This document shows, piece after piece, positions 1 through 10,502 of a DNA stretch of 64,000 nucleotides; position 1 is the stretch's first letter, and each line of letters opens with the position of its first letter. The notes under the pieces are model-generated. The model saw only the letters and a program-made list of their open reading frames with translations, was not told the origin of the DNA and made no database searches. The DNA lies in NCBI RefSeq assembly GCF_001303895.1, contig NZ_LJSD01000050.1, positions 1 through 64,000 on the forward strand, in the 5' to 3' direction. Origin of the DNA: Mesorhizobium sp. 1M-11 (GTDB lineage Bacteria; Pseudomonadota; Alphaproteobacteria; Rhizobiales; Rhizobiaceae). The position numbers and the translations under genes were made by a program.

Positions 1-1125
<1,125 letters not shown>

Positions 1126-1287
1126 GGAAAGGCGTTTTAACTCAATCGGCTTTTGTCACACAAATGCTCGTTGCCGGGTCGAAGGGCGCCGGATATGGTT
1201 GTTCGAGGCTTCAACAAACGGAGCCTATCCGACGCAACGACGTCGCGTCCCGAAGGGGAACATGGGGCGACGAAAACAGGGAAATCG

Positions 1288-2931
1288 ATGATGATGCACA
1301 AGATCGCTCTCCGTTCGCGCACCTTTCTGACGGGTGCAGCGCTTGCCGCCCTGGTTTATGCCGGTTCGCCGGCGCTGGCCGACACGCCGCCCGATACGCT
1401 GGTCCAGGCCTGGGCGATCGATGACATCATCTCGCTCGATCCAGCCGAGGCTTTCGAGCTGTCGACCGGCGAAATCACCGGCAACACCTATGACATGCTG
1501 GTTCGCCTCGACGCCAACGATACCACCAAGGTGGTCGGCGGCATCGCTGAAAGCTGGACCGTCTCGGACGATGCGCTGACCTATACCTTCAAGCTCAAGC
1601 CGGACCTGAAATTCGCTTCCGGCAACCCGATCACCGCCGAAGACGTCGCCTGGTCGTTCGAGCGCGCGGTCAAGCTCAACAAGAGCCCAGCCTTCATCAT
1701 CCAACAGTTCGGACTGACCGGCGACAACGTCGCCGAAAAGGCCAAGGCGGCGGACGCCTCCACCTTCGTGTTCACCGTCGATAAGGCCTATGCACCGAGC
1801 TTCGTGCTGAACTGCCTGACCGCTACCGTCGGCGCCATCGTCGACAGCAAGCTGGTCAAGGAACATGTCGCCGCTGCCACGCCGAGCGCCGACTACAAGT
1901 TCGACAATGATTTCGGCAATGCCTGGCTGAAGACCAATTATGCCGGTTCGGGTCCGTACAAGACGCGCGAGTGGCGGGCGAACGAAGTCGTGGTGCTGGA
2001 ACGCAACGACAACTACTACGGCACCAAGGGCAATATGACGCGCGTCATCTATCGCCACGTCAAGGAAAGTGCCGCGCAGCGCCTGCTCCTGGAAAAGGGC
2101 GATATCGACATCGCGCGCAACCTGCAGCCGGGCGACTACGAGGCCGTCGGCAAGAATGCCGATCTCGCCACCGTCGCTGCGCCGAAGAGCACGGTCTATT
2201 ACGTCAGCCTCAATCAGAAGAACCCCAATCTGGCGAAGCCGGAGGTGCGGGAAGCCTTCAAATATCTGATCGACTATGACGCGCTGGGCGATACGCTGCT
2301 CAAGGGCATCGGCGTGGTGCACCAGAACTTCCTGCCCAAGGGCATTCTGGGCGCCGTCGATGACAAGCCCTACAAATTCGATGTCGCCAAGGCGAAGGAG
2401 CTGCTTGCCAAGGCGGGCCTGGCGGACGGGTTCTCCGTCACCATGGATACGCGCAGCGGCCAGCCGGAATCCGGTGTCGCCGAATCGATCCAGCAGACGG
2501 CAGCGCAGGCCGGCATCAAGATCGAACTCGTGCCGGAAGACTTCAAACAGCTTCTGACCCGTTATCGTGCCCGTCAACACGACATCGCCATCCTGCAATG
2601 GGGCGTCGACTATTGGGATCCGAACTCCAACTCGGAGACCTTCGCCACCAATCCCAACAACGCCGACGATTCCATGAACAAGACGCTGGCCTGGCGCAAT
2701 GCCTGGGATGTTCCGGCGGAAATCCAGAAGGAATCGGCTGCGGCATTGCTCGAGCGTGATGCCGCCAAGCGCACACAGATGTACCAGGACATCCAGAAGA
2801 AGATCCGCGAACAGGGTCCGTTCAACTTCATCTGGCAGCAGACCGAGGTTGCCGGCCTGCGCAAGAACGTGCAGGGCTTCAAGCTCGGCCCAACCTTCGA
2901 CACCAATTTCGTGGCACCGGTGGCCAAGTAA
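1288..2931 (+). CDS. peptide/opine-type ABC transporter substrate-binding protein (SBP_bac_5)
   Basis: Periplasmic binding protein of about 547 residues for a Dpp/Opp-type importer. I chose the first of three successive ATG codons because AGGGAA lies five bases upstream and the protein then begins with a clear signal peptide (basic MMMHKIALRSR, hydrophobic core, cleavage after SPALA). The mature start, with ...AWAIDDIISLDPAEAFE, and the segment SGPYKTREW fit the family 5 fold that binds peptides, opines, nickel or glycosides. It is first in a five-gene operon with two permeases and two ATPases, whose coding regions follow almost without gaps. The ligand cannot be read from sequence. The downstream hyuAB genes hint at cyclic amides or amino-acid derivatives, but they are on the other strand. 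Confidence 0.9.
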   Translation: MMMHKIALRSRTFLTGAALAALVYAGSPALADTPPDTLVQAWAIDDIISLDPAEAFELSTGEITGNTYDMLVRLDANDTTKVVGGIAESWTVSDDALTYTFKLKPDLKFASGNPITAEDVAWSFERAVKLNKSPAFIIQQFGLTGDNVAEKAKAADASTFVFTVDKAYAPSFVLNCLTATVGAIVDSKLVKEHVAAATPSADYKFDNDFGNAWLKTNYAGSGPYKTREWRANEVVVLERNDNYYGTKGNMTRVIYRHVKESAAQRLLLEKGDIDIARNLQPGDYEAVGKNADLATVAAPKSTVYYVSLNQKNPNLAKPEVREAFKYLIDYDALGDTLLKGIGVVHQNFLPKGILGAVDDKPYKFDVAKAKELLAKAGLADGFSVTMDTRSGQPESGVAESIQQTAAQAGIKIELVPEDFKQLLTRYRARQHDIAILQWGVDYWDPNSNSETFATNPNNADDSMNKTLAWRNAWDVPAEIQKESAAALLERDAAKRTQMYQDIQKKIREQGPFNFIWQQTEVAGLRKNVQGFKLGPTFDTNFVAPVAK

Positions 2932-2937
2932 CGTACC

Positions 2938-4002
2938 TTGTCTGTCGCCCACACGACCAATGAGCCAGGGCGGAGGAGCAAAAAAGCCTCCGCCCTCGGG
3001 TTCGCGCTGCTGCGCTTTGTCTTCATCGCCGCGGTCACCTTCCTTGGGCTGATCGCGGTGACATTCTTCATCGGCCGCGTCATGCCGATCGACCCGGTGC
3101 TGGCGATCGTCGGCGACCGTGCGCCCGCCAGCGTGGTGGCAGCCGCGCGCCAGCAATACGGCTTCGACCTGCCCGTCTGGCAACAGTTCCTGCTTTACGT
3201 CCAGAAGGCGCTGCAAGGCGATTTCGGTACGTCCGTGCTGTCGACCTACCCGGTCATGCAGGATATCCGCCGCGTGTTCCCGGCGACGCTGGAACTGGCG
3301 ACGGTCGGCACGCTGATCGGCCTGTTGTTCGGCATTCCGCTCGGCGTGCTGGCAGCGGTCAAGCGCGGCTCTTTCATCGACCAGGCGGTGCGCGTCATCG
3401 GCCTGATCGGCTATTCCATGCCGATTTTCTGGCTCGGGCTGCTGGGTCTTCTGGTCTTCTACGCCAGGCTCGGCTGGGTCGAAGGACCCGGGCGCATCGG
3501 CATCGCCTATGAATACACCTTCACGCCGGTCACCGGGCTCTATCTGCTCGACGCCATCATCCAGCGCGACTGGGGCGTGTTCCGCGATGTCTTCTCGCAC
3601 ATCATCCTGCCGGCTTCGCTGCTGGGCTATATCTCCATGGCCTATATCAGCCGCATGACGCGATCCTTCATGCTGAACGAACTTGCCCAGGAATATGTCG
3701 TGGCCGCACGCGCGAAAGGCCTGTCGGAGGCACGCATCATCTGGGGCCATGCGCTACGCAACGCGGCCGTGCCGCTGGTGACGGTGATCGCGTTGTCCTA
3801 CGCCACCTTGCTCGAAGGCTCAGTGCTGACCGAGACCGTCTTCTCGTGGCCCGGCATCGGCCTTTATCTCACCAATTCGCTGCAGAATGCCGACATGAAT
3901 GCGGTGCTCGGCGCCACGGTCGTCATCGGCGCGGTGTTCATTGCCCTGAACCTGTTGTCGGACCTGCTCTACCAACTTCTCGATCCGAGGACGCGGTCAT
4001 GA
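2938..4002 (+). CDS. ABC transporter permease, DppB type
   Basis: First inner-membrane permease of the peptide-type importer, 354 residues with about six membrane segments. The start is a TTG seven bases after the upstream stop; no in-frame ATG precedes the first membrane helix, so an unusual start is likely but not certain. The N-terminal FIGRVMPIDPV segment, and the EAA loop around EYVVAARAKGLSEARIIWGHALRNA that contacts the ATPases, are typical of DppB/OppB. It overlaps the next permease by ATGA, indicating translational coupling. Confidence 0.9.
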   Translation: MSVAHTTNEPGRRSKKASALGFALLRFVFIAAVTFLGLIAVTFFIGRVMPIDPVLAIVGDRAPASVVAAARQQYGFDLPVWQQFLLYVQKALQGDFGTSVLSTYPVMQDIRRVFPATLELATVGTLIGLLFGIPLGVLAAVKRGSFIDQAVRVIGLIGYSMPIFWLGLLGLLVFYARLGWVEGPGRIGIAYEYTFTPVTGLYLLDAIIQRDWGVFRDVFSHIILPASLLGYISMAYISRMTRSFMLNELAQEYVVAARAKGLSEARIIWGHALRNAAVPLVTVIALSYATLLEGSVLTETVFSWPGIGLYLTNSLQNADMNAVLGATVVIGAVFIALNLLSDLLYQLLDPRTRS

Positions 4003-4925
4003 GCGTAACCGACACCTCTGCGATGAGCTGGCGCGAATGGCTGCTTTCGGAGCGGCCACAATCGCGCTCTCAGGCGCGGCTCGGCCGTGCCTACATGACC
4101 TGGCGCCGTTTCACCGCCAACCAGCTGGCGGTGGTCGGCCTCTTCATCATCCTGGCGCTGGTGTTCGTCGCCATCTTCGCCGGCCTGCTGGCGCCCTATT
4201 CTCCGGTGGTCGGCGATCTGCGGGGTTCACGCCTGCTGCCACCCGATTGGGCGCATTGGATGGGAACCGACGACCAGGGCCGCGACATCCTTTCGCGCGT
4301 CATCTACGGCTCGCGGCTGACACTCTATGTCATCGTGCTGGTTGCGTTGATCGCCGCACCCATCGGCCTCGTCGTCGGGACTGTCGCGGGCTATGCCGGC
4401 GGCTGGACCGATGCGGTACTGATGCGCATCACCGACATCTTCCTCGCCTTCCCGAAGCTGATCCTGGCGCTGGCCTTCGTGGCGGCGCTCGGACCCGGCA
4501 TCGAGAATGCCATCATCGCCATCGCCATCACCTCCTGGCCGCCTTATGCCCGCATCGCCCGCGCCGAAACGCTGATGGTGCGCAACTCCGATTACATCAA
4601 GGCAGTCGAGATCATGGGGGCATCGCCGGGGCGCATCATCCTGCGGCATATCATGCCGATGTGCATCTCGTCGCTGATCGTGCGTGTCACGCTCGATATG
4701 GCGGGCATCATCATCATCGCCGCCGGCCTCGGGTTCCTCGGTCTCGGCGCTCAACCACCCTTGCCGGAGTGGGGCGCGATGATAGCGTCGGGCCGCCGTT
4801 TCATCCTCGACCAATGGTGGGTGGCGGCCATGCCCGGCATGGCGATCCTGATCGTCAGCCTCGGCTTCAACCTTCTGGGTGACGGCCTGCGCGATGCGCT
4901 CGATCCAAGGAGCTCGGGCCAATGA
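3999..4925 (+). CDS. ABC transporter permease, DppC type
   Basis: Second permease of the peptide-type importer, 308 residues. The ATG at 3999 overlaps the dppB-like stop (ATGA). Family features are the N-terminal cytoplasmic segment, the LLAPYSP and HWMGTDDQGRDILSRVIYGSR motifs after the first helix, and the EAA loop around SDYIKAVEIMGASPGRII. The C-terminus ends GDGLRDALDPR, the usual DppC ending. The stop overlaps the start of the next gene, so permease and ATPase are probably made in fixed ratio. Confidence 0.92.
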   Translation: MSVTDTSAMSWREWLLSERPQSRSQARLGRAYMTWRRFTANQLAVVGLFIILALVFVAIFAGLLAPYSPVVGDLRGSRLLPPDWAHWMGTDDQGRDILSRVIYGSRLTLYVIVLVALIAAPIGLVVGTVAGYAGGWTDAVLMRITDIFLAFPKLILALAFVAALGPGIENAIIAIAITSWPPYARIARAETLMVRNSDYIKAVEIMGASPGRIILRHIMPMCISSLIVRVTLDMAGIIIIAAGLGFLGLGAQPPLPEWGAMIASGRRFILDQWWVAAMPGMAILIVSLGFNLLGDGLRDALDPRSSGQ

Positions 4926-5764
4926 GCGTGGATAAAAATCTGCTTGAGGTAGAGAATCTCAAAGTCCGCTTTCCCACCCGCACCGGTGTCATCGAGGCAG
5001 TGAGGGGCGTGTCCTTCTCGCTCGGCCGCGAACGGCTCGGCATCGTCGGTGAATCCGGCTCCGGCAAGTCGCAGACCGGCCGCGCGATCATGGGTCTCAC
5101 CGATCCCCGCGCCGAGGTGACGGCGGACAGGCTGGAGTTCGACGGTATCGATCTCCGGTCGCTGCCGGCGCGCGAGCGCCGTGCCCTGCGTGGCAAGCGT
5201 GTCGCCATGATCCTGCAGGATCCGAAGTACTCGCTCGATCCCGTCATCAGCATCGGCCGCCAGATCGTCGAGACCCTGCGCACCCATGAGAAGGTCTCGA
5301 GGGCCGAAGCCCGCGAACGTGCGCTCGATATGCTGGCGGCAGTCCAGATCCGCGATCCGAAGCGTGTCTTCGATCTCTATCCGCATGAAGTGTCGGGCGG
5401 CATGGGCCAGCGCGCCATGATCGCCATGATGCTGGTTGCCGGCCCTGAGCTCCTGATCGCCGATGAGCCGACTTCAGCGCTCGACGTGACGGTGCAGCTC
5501 GATGTGCTCGCCATCCTCGACCGGCTGGTAGCGGACCGTGGCATGGGCCTGATCTTCATCTCGCACGATCTGAGGCTGGTCTCCTCCTTCTGCGACCGTG
5601 TCGTGGTCATGTATGCCGGCAAGGTGGTGGAACAGCTGCCGGCCTCGGAACTGGCCAACGCACAACATCCCTACACGCAAGGCCTGCTCGACTGCATGCC
5701 GAAGATCGGCGCCGACCGCCACCCGTTGCCGGTGCTGGCACGCAAGGCGGAGTGGGCGGCATGA
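4922..5764 (+). CDS. ABC transporter ATPase, DppD type
   Basis: First of two ATP-hydrolysing subunits of the peptide-type importer, 280 residues. Walker A is GESGSGKS near residue 42, the Q-loop lies in MILQDP, and Walker B is LLIADEP. The signature reads VSGGMGQRA instead of LSGGQ, as is usual for DppD-type subunits. The protein is 40-50 residues shorter than typical DppD (about 325), with an abbreviated C-terminal oligopeptide region, although the YTQGLLDCMP motif is kept. It overlaps both neighbours by ATGA. Confidence 0.9.
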   Translation: MSVDKNLLEVENLKVRFPTRTGVIEAVRGVSFSLGRERLGIVGESGSGKSQTGRAIMGLTDPRAEVTADRLEFDGIDLRSLPARERRALRGKRVAMILQDPKYSLDPVISIGRQIVETLRTHEKVSRAEARERALDMLAAVQIRDPKRVFDLYPHEVSGGMGQRAMIAMMLVAGPELLIADEPTSALDVTVQLDVLAILDRLVADRGMGLIFISHDLRLVSSFCDRVVVMYAGKVVEQLPASELANAQHPYTQGLLDCMPKIGADRHPLPVLARKAEWAA

Positions 5765-6510
5765 CGGCGGCACTTGTGGCAGACAGGGTCGAGGTCGTCT
5801 TCGACCAGTTCCGGGCACTGAAGGGCGTCAGCGTCGCGGTGCAGCCCGGCGAATCCTTCGGTTTGGTCGGCGAATCCGGTTCCGGCAAGTCGACGCTGCT
5901 GCGCGCCATTGCCGGTCTTGCCCCGGTGGCTTCGGGCAGCATCACCGTCAACGGCAAGCCGCTTGGCCGCCGTCGCGACAAGGCCTTCTACCGGCAGGTG
6001 CAGATGGTGTTCCAGGACCCCTATGGTTCGCTGCATCCACGCCAGACGGTGGACCGGTTGCTGCAGGAGCCGCTTGCCATCCATGGCATCGGCGACAGCG
6101 AGGTCCGCATCCGCCGCGCGCTGGAGGAAGTGGGTCTCGGCTCCGGCTTCCGCTTCCGCTATTCGCACCAGCTCTCCGGCGGCCAGCGCCAGCGTGTGGC
6201 GATCGCACGCGCGCTGATCCTGGAGCCTTCGATCCTGCTGCTCGACGAGCCGACCTCGGCGCTCGACGCCTCGGTGCAAGCGGAGGTGCTGAACCTGCTC
6301 GAGCAGGTGCGGCGTGACCGCAAGCTCACCTACCTCATGGTCAGCCACGATCTCGCAGTCATCAACCACATGTGCGAGCGTCTGATGGTCATGCAGAACG
6401 GCGTGGCGGTCGAACAGCTCGCCGCAGCCGACCTCGTCTCCCACAACGTCGCCCAGGACTACACAAAACGCCTGCTCAAGGCATCCGAAGGCTTCGTCAG
6501 GGCGGGGTGA
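5761..6510 (+). CDS. ABC transporter ATPase, DppF type
   Basis: Second ATPase of the peptide-type importer, 249 residues from the ATG that overlaps the previous stop; another in-frame start lies nine bases upstream. Walker A GESGSGKS, Q-loop MVFQDPYGSLHPR, signature LSGGQRQR and Walker B ILLLDEP are all intact. The run FQDPYGSLHPR is characteristic of DppF/OppF. It is the last gene of the operon and converges on hyuB, with 23 bases between the stops and no clear terminator. Like its partner it is compact, lacking most of the usual C-terminal extension. Confidence 0.9.
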   Translation: MTAALVADRVEVVFDQFRALKGVSVAVQPGESFGLVGESGSGKSTLLRAIAGLAPVASGSITVNGKPLGRRRDKAFYRQVQMVFQDPYGSLHPRQTVDRLLQEPLAIHGIGDSEVRIRRALEEVGLGSGFRFRYSHQLSGGQRQRVAIARALILEPSILLLDEPTSALDASVQAEVLNLLEQVRRDRKLTYLMVSHDLAVINHMCERLMVMQNGVAVEQLAAADLVSHNVAQDYTKRLLKASEGFVRAG

Positions 6511-6533
6511 CGCCGCTTCTCACCGGCCGCCGG

Positions 6534-8219
6534 TTATCCGAACAGCCGGCTCGCCTCTTCGGGCGTGTAATACCCCATGACCACATCATGCCGGACGGCC
6601 TCGGTCGGGCGTTCGAGCGGGTTGCCATATCCACCACCGCCCGGCGTGCCGACACGCACCCGGTCGCCGGCCTTCAGCGGAATATCCTGCTCCTTGGAAA
6701 GGTGCGGCGGGACATGTTCCTTGCCATCGCGGATCACGGTCACGGTGTTGACGGCGCCGTCCTTGCCACCGAGCACACCTTGCGGACCGAAACGGCCGTG
6801 ATCCATGACAAAAGAGGCACGGGCCTCGCCCCGCAGCAGTTCGACTTCATAGGCAAGGCCGAGACCGCCGCGGTGCCTGCCGGCACCGCCGGAACCTTCA
6901 CGCAACGCATAGTGCCGGTAAAGCACCGGAAAAGCCTGTTCCATGATCTCGACCGGCGGCGACTTCGAGATGCCGATGGTCGAGCAGCCGTTGGACAGAC
7001 CGTCGTGCCAGGCATTGCCGCCATAACCGCCGCCGGAGATCTGGTACATCACATAGTCACGGCCACGCGCCGGATCATGGCCGCCGAGCGCGAAATTGCC
7101 GCTGGAGCCGGCAGGCGCCGCGGTGACCTTGCCCGGCAACGCCTGCACCATGGCCGCGAACACCGCCTCGGCGATACGCTGCGACACCTCCGCCGCACAG
7201 CCCGAGACCGGGCGAGGGTATCTGGCATCCAAAAAGGTCCCCTCAGGGCTTTTCACGACAAGTGGCTCGAAGGCGCCGGCGCTGATCGGCACATCAGGGA
7301 AGATGTGGCGCATGGCGAGATAAACGGAAGACAGCGTTGTGGCCAGCACGCTGTTCATCGGCCCGGCGCAGGGCTTTGAAGAGCCCGCGAAGTCGAACGT
7401 CAGCGTCTCGTCCTTCTTCTCCACGGCGAGTGCTATGGTGAGCGGCTCATCGATTACGCCGTCGGAATCGACAAAGGCCTTAGAGCGATAGATCCCGTCG
7501 GGAATGGCCGCGATGTTGGCGCGCATCTGTTCGGCGGCACGCTCACGCAATTCCCGGATCGCCGCCGAAACGGTCTGGTCGCCATAACGATCGAGGATTT
7601 CGCCGAGCCTGTCCTGTCCGACAAGAAGAGCGGCGGCCTGTGCCTTGATGTCGCCGATGCGCTGGTCGGCCACACGGATGTTGGAGCAGATGATGGCGTA
7701 GATCTCGGGATCGAGCACGCCCTTCTTGAACAGCTTCACCGGCGGCAGACGCAGGCCCTCCTGCTCGACGGCGGTGGCCGACGCGGAGAAGCCTCCCGGC
7801 ACGGCGCCGCCGATATCGGGCCAATGGCCGGTGTTGGACAGCCAGCAGAAGACGTTGCCATCGCGATAGACAGGCATGACGAAGCGCACATCCATCAGGT
7901 GCGTGCCGCCAAGATAGGGATCGTTGACGATGTAGATGTCGCCCGGCTGCGGCGGCAGGCAGCGCCCTGCCGCTATCATCTCGATCACGGTCCTGGTCGA
8001 ATGCTGCATGACGCCGACAAAGACGGGCAGGCCCTGCGAGCCTTGCGCGATCAGCGAACCGTCGATAGCGGAGTAGATGCCGTCGGAGCGGTCGTTGGCC
8101 TCGGCGATGACCGGTGAAAAAGCGGCGCGCGAAAAGGTCAGATCCATCTCGTCGCACACCTGTTGCAACGCCGCCTGGATGACGGACAGCGTGATGGCAT
8201 CGAGCGTGATGTGCGTCAT
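6534..8219 (-). CDS. hyuB: hydantoinase B / 5-oxoprolinase beta-type subunit
   Basis: A 561-residue HyuB-family protein. With HyuA, these enzymes hydrolyse cyclic amides (N-methylhydantoin, hydantoins, 5-oxoproline) using ATP, or carboxylate acetone-type substrates. Family landmarks are the N-terminal DLTFSRAAFSPVIAEANDRSDG, the PGDIYIVNDPYLGGTHLMD stretch, and the C-terminal GDRVRVGTPGGGGYGNP glycine loop. Its ATG overlaps the hyuA stop. The real substrate is unknown; the adjacent peptide-type importer is a plausible supplier. Confidence 0.9.
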   Translation of the reverse strand: MTHITLDAITLSVIQAALQQVCDEMDLTFSRAAFSPVIAEANDRSDGIYSAIDGSLIAQGSQGLPVFVGVMQHSTRTVIEMIAAGRCLPPQPGDIYIVNDPYLGGTHLMDVRFVMPVYRDGNVFCWLSNTGHWPDIGGAVPGGFSASATAVEQEGLRLPPVKLFKKGVLDPEIYAIICSNIRVADQRIGDIKAQAAALLVGQDRLGEILDRYGDQTVSAAIRELRERAAEQMRANIAAIPDGIYRSKAFVDSDGVIDEPLTIALAVEKKDETLTFDFAGSSKPCAGPMNSVLATTLSSVYLAMRHIFPDVPISAGAFEPLVVKSPEGTFLDARYPRPVSGCAAEVSQRIAEAVFAAMVQALPGKVTAAPAGSSGNFALGGHDPARGRDYVMYQISGGGYGGNAWHDGLSNGCSTIGISKSPPVEIMEQAFPVLYRHYALREGSGGAGRHRGGLGLAYEVELLRGEARASFVMDHGRFGPQGVLGGKDGAVNTVTVIRDGKEHVPPHLSKEQDIPLKAGDRVRVGTPGGGGYGNPLERPTEAVRHDVVMGYYTPEEASRLFG

Positions 8220-10303
8220 CGGCTGCCAACCTCCACGATCAGGTTGCCGTCCGCATCGCTTTTAGCCCTGTCGCCCGGTTCGAGCACGGTGGTGGCGTCC
8301 ATCTGCTCGATGATCGCAGGACCTTTGATCACAGCATCCAGCGGCAACCCGTCGCGTGCATAGACGGGGGTGTCATGCCAGGTGCCGTCGTACCAGACAG
8401 GGCGGATTTCCAGCCACGCTTTCTTCAGCGTGGAAGCGCGGCCAACCGGATCGATCAGTGTCGAAAGGTCGATCTGCGGGCGTACGCCGATGACGGACGT
8501 ATTCAGATTGACGAGATTGGCGCGGATTTCAGGCAATTCGACCTTGAAACGCGCAAAATAGGCCTTCTCGAACAGGTCTTGCAGGGTGGCCCGGTCGACC
8601 TTGGACGACGGCAGCGGCACATTGATCAGGTGGGTCTGGCCGACGAACTGCATGTCGGCGGAATGGCTGATGCGGATCGCCTGCGGCTTCACCGCTTCCT
8701 TGGCAATCAGCGCCTCTCCTTCGGCACGATGACGTTCGAGGACATCGTGAACCTGTTGCTCGTCCAGGGTGGCGACCGGTTGATTCAGCGTGTTGACGAA
8801 ATCGTGCCTGAGGTCGGCGACCACGCAGCCCAGCGCATTGGTGATGCCCGGCCGCGCCGGCACCAGGACACGCGGCAGGCCCAGTTCACGCGCTAGCGCG
8901 CTGGCATGCAGCGGGCCGGCACCACCAAAAGCGAACAGGGTGAAATCGCGCGGATCATGACCGCGGCCGACCGAGACCATGCGGATCGCGCCCGCCATCT
9001 TCATATTGGCGAGCTTCAGCACGGCGCCAGCGGCCTCGACACCGGAGAGGTTCGTGAACAGCCCGATCCTGTCTTCGAACACCCGGGCAACGCTCTCCAC
9101 CGTCACCGGATTGTCGACGGCCAGCAGCTTGTTCGGGGAAAGGCGGCCGAGCACCAGATTGGCGTCGGTGATGGTCGGGTCGGTGCCGCCGCGGCCGTAG
9201 CAGATCGGACCTGGACTCGCGCCAGCGCTTTCCGGTCCGACGCGGATCAGGCCGGCGGCATCGACACGGGCGATCGACCCGCCACCCGCGCCGACGGTAT
9301 GCACAGCCACCATCGGTACGTGGATCGGCATGGCGTATTCGAGTTCGATCTCGTTGGAGACCGCGGGCTCGGCATCGCGGATCAGCGCCACGTCAGTGGA
9401 CGTGCCGCCCATGTCGTAGGTGACGAGGTTTCGATGACCGGATCGGCGGCCGGTATAGGCAGCGGCAATGACGCCAGAGGCCGGACCGGACATCACCGTC
9501 TTGGCAGCCTCTCGCGCCACGAAACGCGCCGAGATCATACCGCCATTGCCGTTCATGATCAGGAAGTCGCGTTCGTAGCCTTGAGCGGCCAACTCTTTAC
9601 GCAGGCGGGCGACATAACGCTCCAGGATCGGTTGCACGGCAGCATTGACGGAAGCCGTCACGCCGCGCTCGAACTCACGCGCTTCCGACAAAAGCGTGTG
9701 GCCGGCAGTGATGTGGTCGTTCGGCCAAAGCTCCGCTGCGATCTCGGCTGCGCGGCGCTCATGCGTCGGATTGGCATAGGCGTGCAGGAAATGGACAACG
9801 AGGGATTCGCAGCCGGCTGCCAGCAGCGTTTGCACCGCTTGCCGTACAGCGCCTTCATCAAGCGGCACACGCACCGAACCGGATGCTTCCATGCGCTCGG
9901 CGACTTCCAGTCGCAGGTTGCGAGGTATGACCGGCACAAAGGTCCCGGTCATGCCATAAGCCTGCGGGCGCGTGCGGCGACCGAGTTCGATCACGTCGCG
10001 AAAACCCGCCGTGGTGATCATGCCGGTCCTGGCCAGCCTGCGTTCCAGCACCGCATTGGTCGTCGTCGTCGTGCCGTGAACGATGAGGTCGATGGCGGAA
10101 GCTGAGAAGCCGGTTGCTCCGAGTGCCGAAACAACGCCGAAAGCCTGGTTGTCGAGTGTCGTCGGCGTCTTGGCGATGCGGACCTTGCCGCCGTTGCGGC
10201 CGTCGATGAGGATCAGGTCGGTGAAGGTACCACCGACGTCGATGCCGGCCACGACGCTATCTGATCGCGCTGGGTTCGACTGCGCCGGAACTTTCTCATC
10301 CAT
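8216..10303 (-). CDS. hyuA: hydantoinase A / 5-oxoprolinase alpha-type subunit
   Basis: ATP-binding partner of HyuB, 695 residues. The N-terminus carries the actin-like nucleotide motif GIDVGGTFTDLI, then HGTTTTTNAVLERR (Hydantoinase_A_N). The central domain has YDMGGTSTDVALI and VGAGGGSIARVD, and AFGGAGPLHA comes later. I chose the ATG at 10303; a TTG two codons upstream is also open. It is co-transcribed with hyuB through a 4-base overlap. N-methylhydantoinase, 5-oxoprolinase and acetone-carboxylase families share this layout, so the reaction is not fixed. A near-palindrome centred on GTATAC lies about 85 bases upstream. Confidence 0.9.
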   Translation of the reverse strand: MDEKVPAQSNPARSDSVVAGIDVGGTFTDLILIDGRNGGKVRIAKTPTTLDNQAFGVVSALGATGFSASAIDLIVHGTTTTTNAVLERRLARTGMITTAGFRDVIELGRRTRPQAYGMTGTFVPVIPRNLRLEVAERMEASGSVRVPLDEGAVRQAVQTLLAAGCESLVVHFLHAYANPTHERRAAEIAAELWPNDHITAGHTLLSEAREFERGVTASVNAAVQPILERYVARLRKELAAQGYERDFLIMNGNGGMISARFVAREAAKTVMSGPASGVIAAAYTGRRSGHRNLVTYDMGGTSTDVALIRDAEPAVSNEIELEYAMPIHVPMVAVHTVGAGGGSIARVDAAGLIRVGPESAGASPGPICYGRGGTDPTITDANLVLGRLSPNKLLAVDNPVTVESVARVFEDRIGLFTNLSGVEAAGAVLKLANMKMAGAIRMVSVGRGHDPRDFTLFAFGGAGPLHASALARELGLPRVLVPARPGITNALGCVVADLRHDFVNTLNQPVATLDEQQVHDVLERHRAEGEALIAKEAVKPQAIRISHSADMQFVGQTHLINVPLPSSKVDRATLQDLFEKAYFARFKVELPEIRANLVNLNTSVIGVRPQIDLSTLIDPVGRASTLKKAWLEIRPVWYDGTWHDTPVYARDGLPLDAVIKGPAIIEQMDATTVLEPGDRAKSDADGNLIVEVGSR

Positions 10304-10385
10304 TGCCAAAATCCGAAATGTCCCAACTGCGGATAGGGGCCAGTTTGGAAAGGCGTTCCGCGGCTCGATCTTGACGCTAAGTTCA

Positions 10386-10397
10386 TTTGTATACTAA
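10386..10397. promoter_or_regulatory. possible operator, TTTGTATACTAA
   Basis: A 12-bp near-palindrome with a perfect GTATAC core lies in the hyuA-fpr intergenic region (10304-10502). Sites of this kind are bound by GntR/FCD-family regulators in many proteobacteria. No regulator gene is adjacent, so the assignment is weak. The rest of the intergenic region shows no clear sigma-70 boxes. Confidence 0.3.
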
Positions 10398-10502
10398 TAG
10401 ATTTCCGACACAAGAGCCTGCCCCCAGCAGAATGCCGAGGCATATCGGGACCCGCCAAACGGGCGTGCAGGACAGCTTAAGCATCAGGAAAAGGTTGGTT
10501 CG

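Noticed and set aside
1225..3750. An 841-codon open frame on the minus strand across the peptide-type binding protein and permease
   Set aside because: It is antisense to two well-recognised genes, has low-complexity Arg/Asp/Gly/His-rich composition typical of GC-rich shadow frames, and resembles no family.
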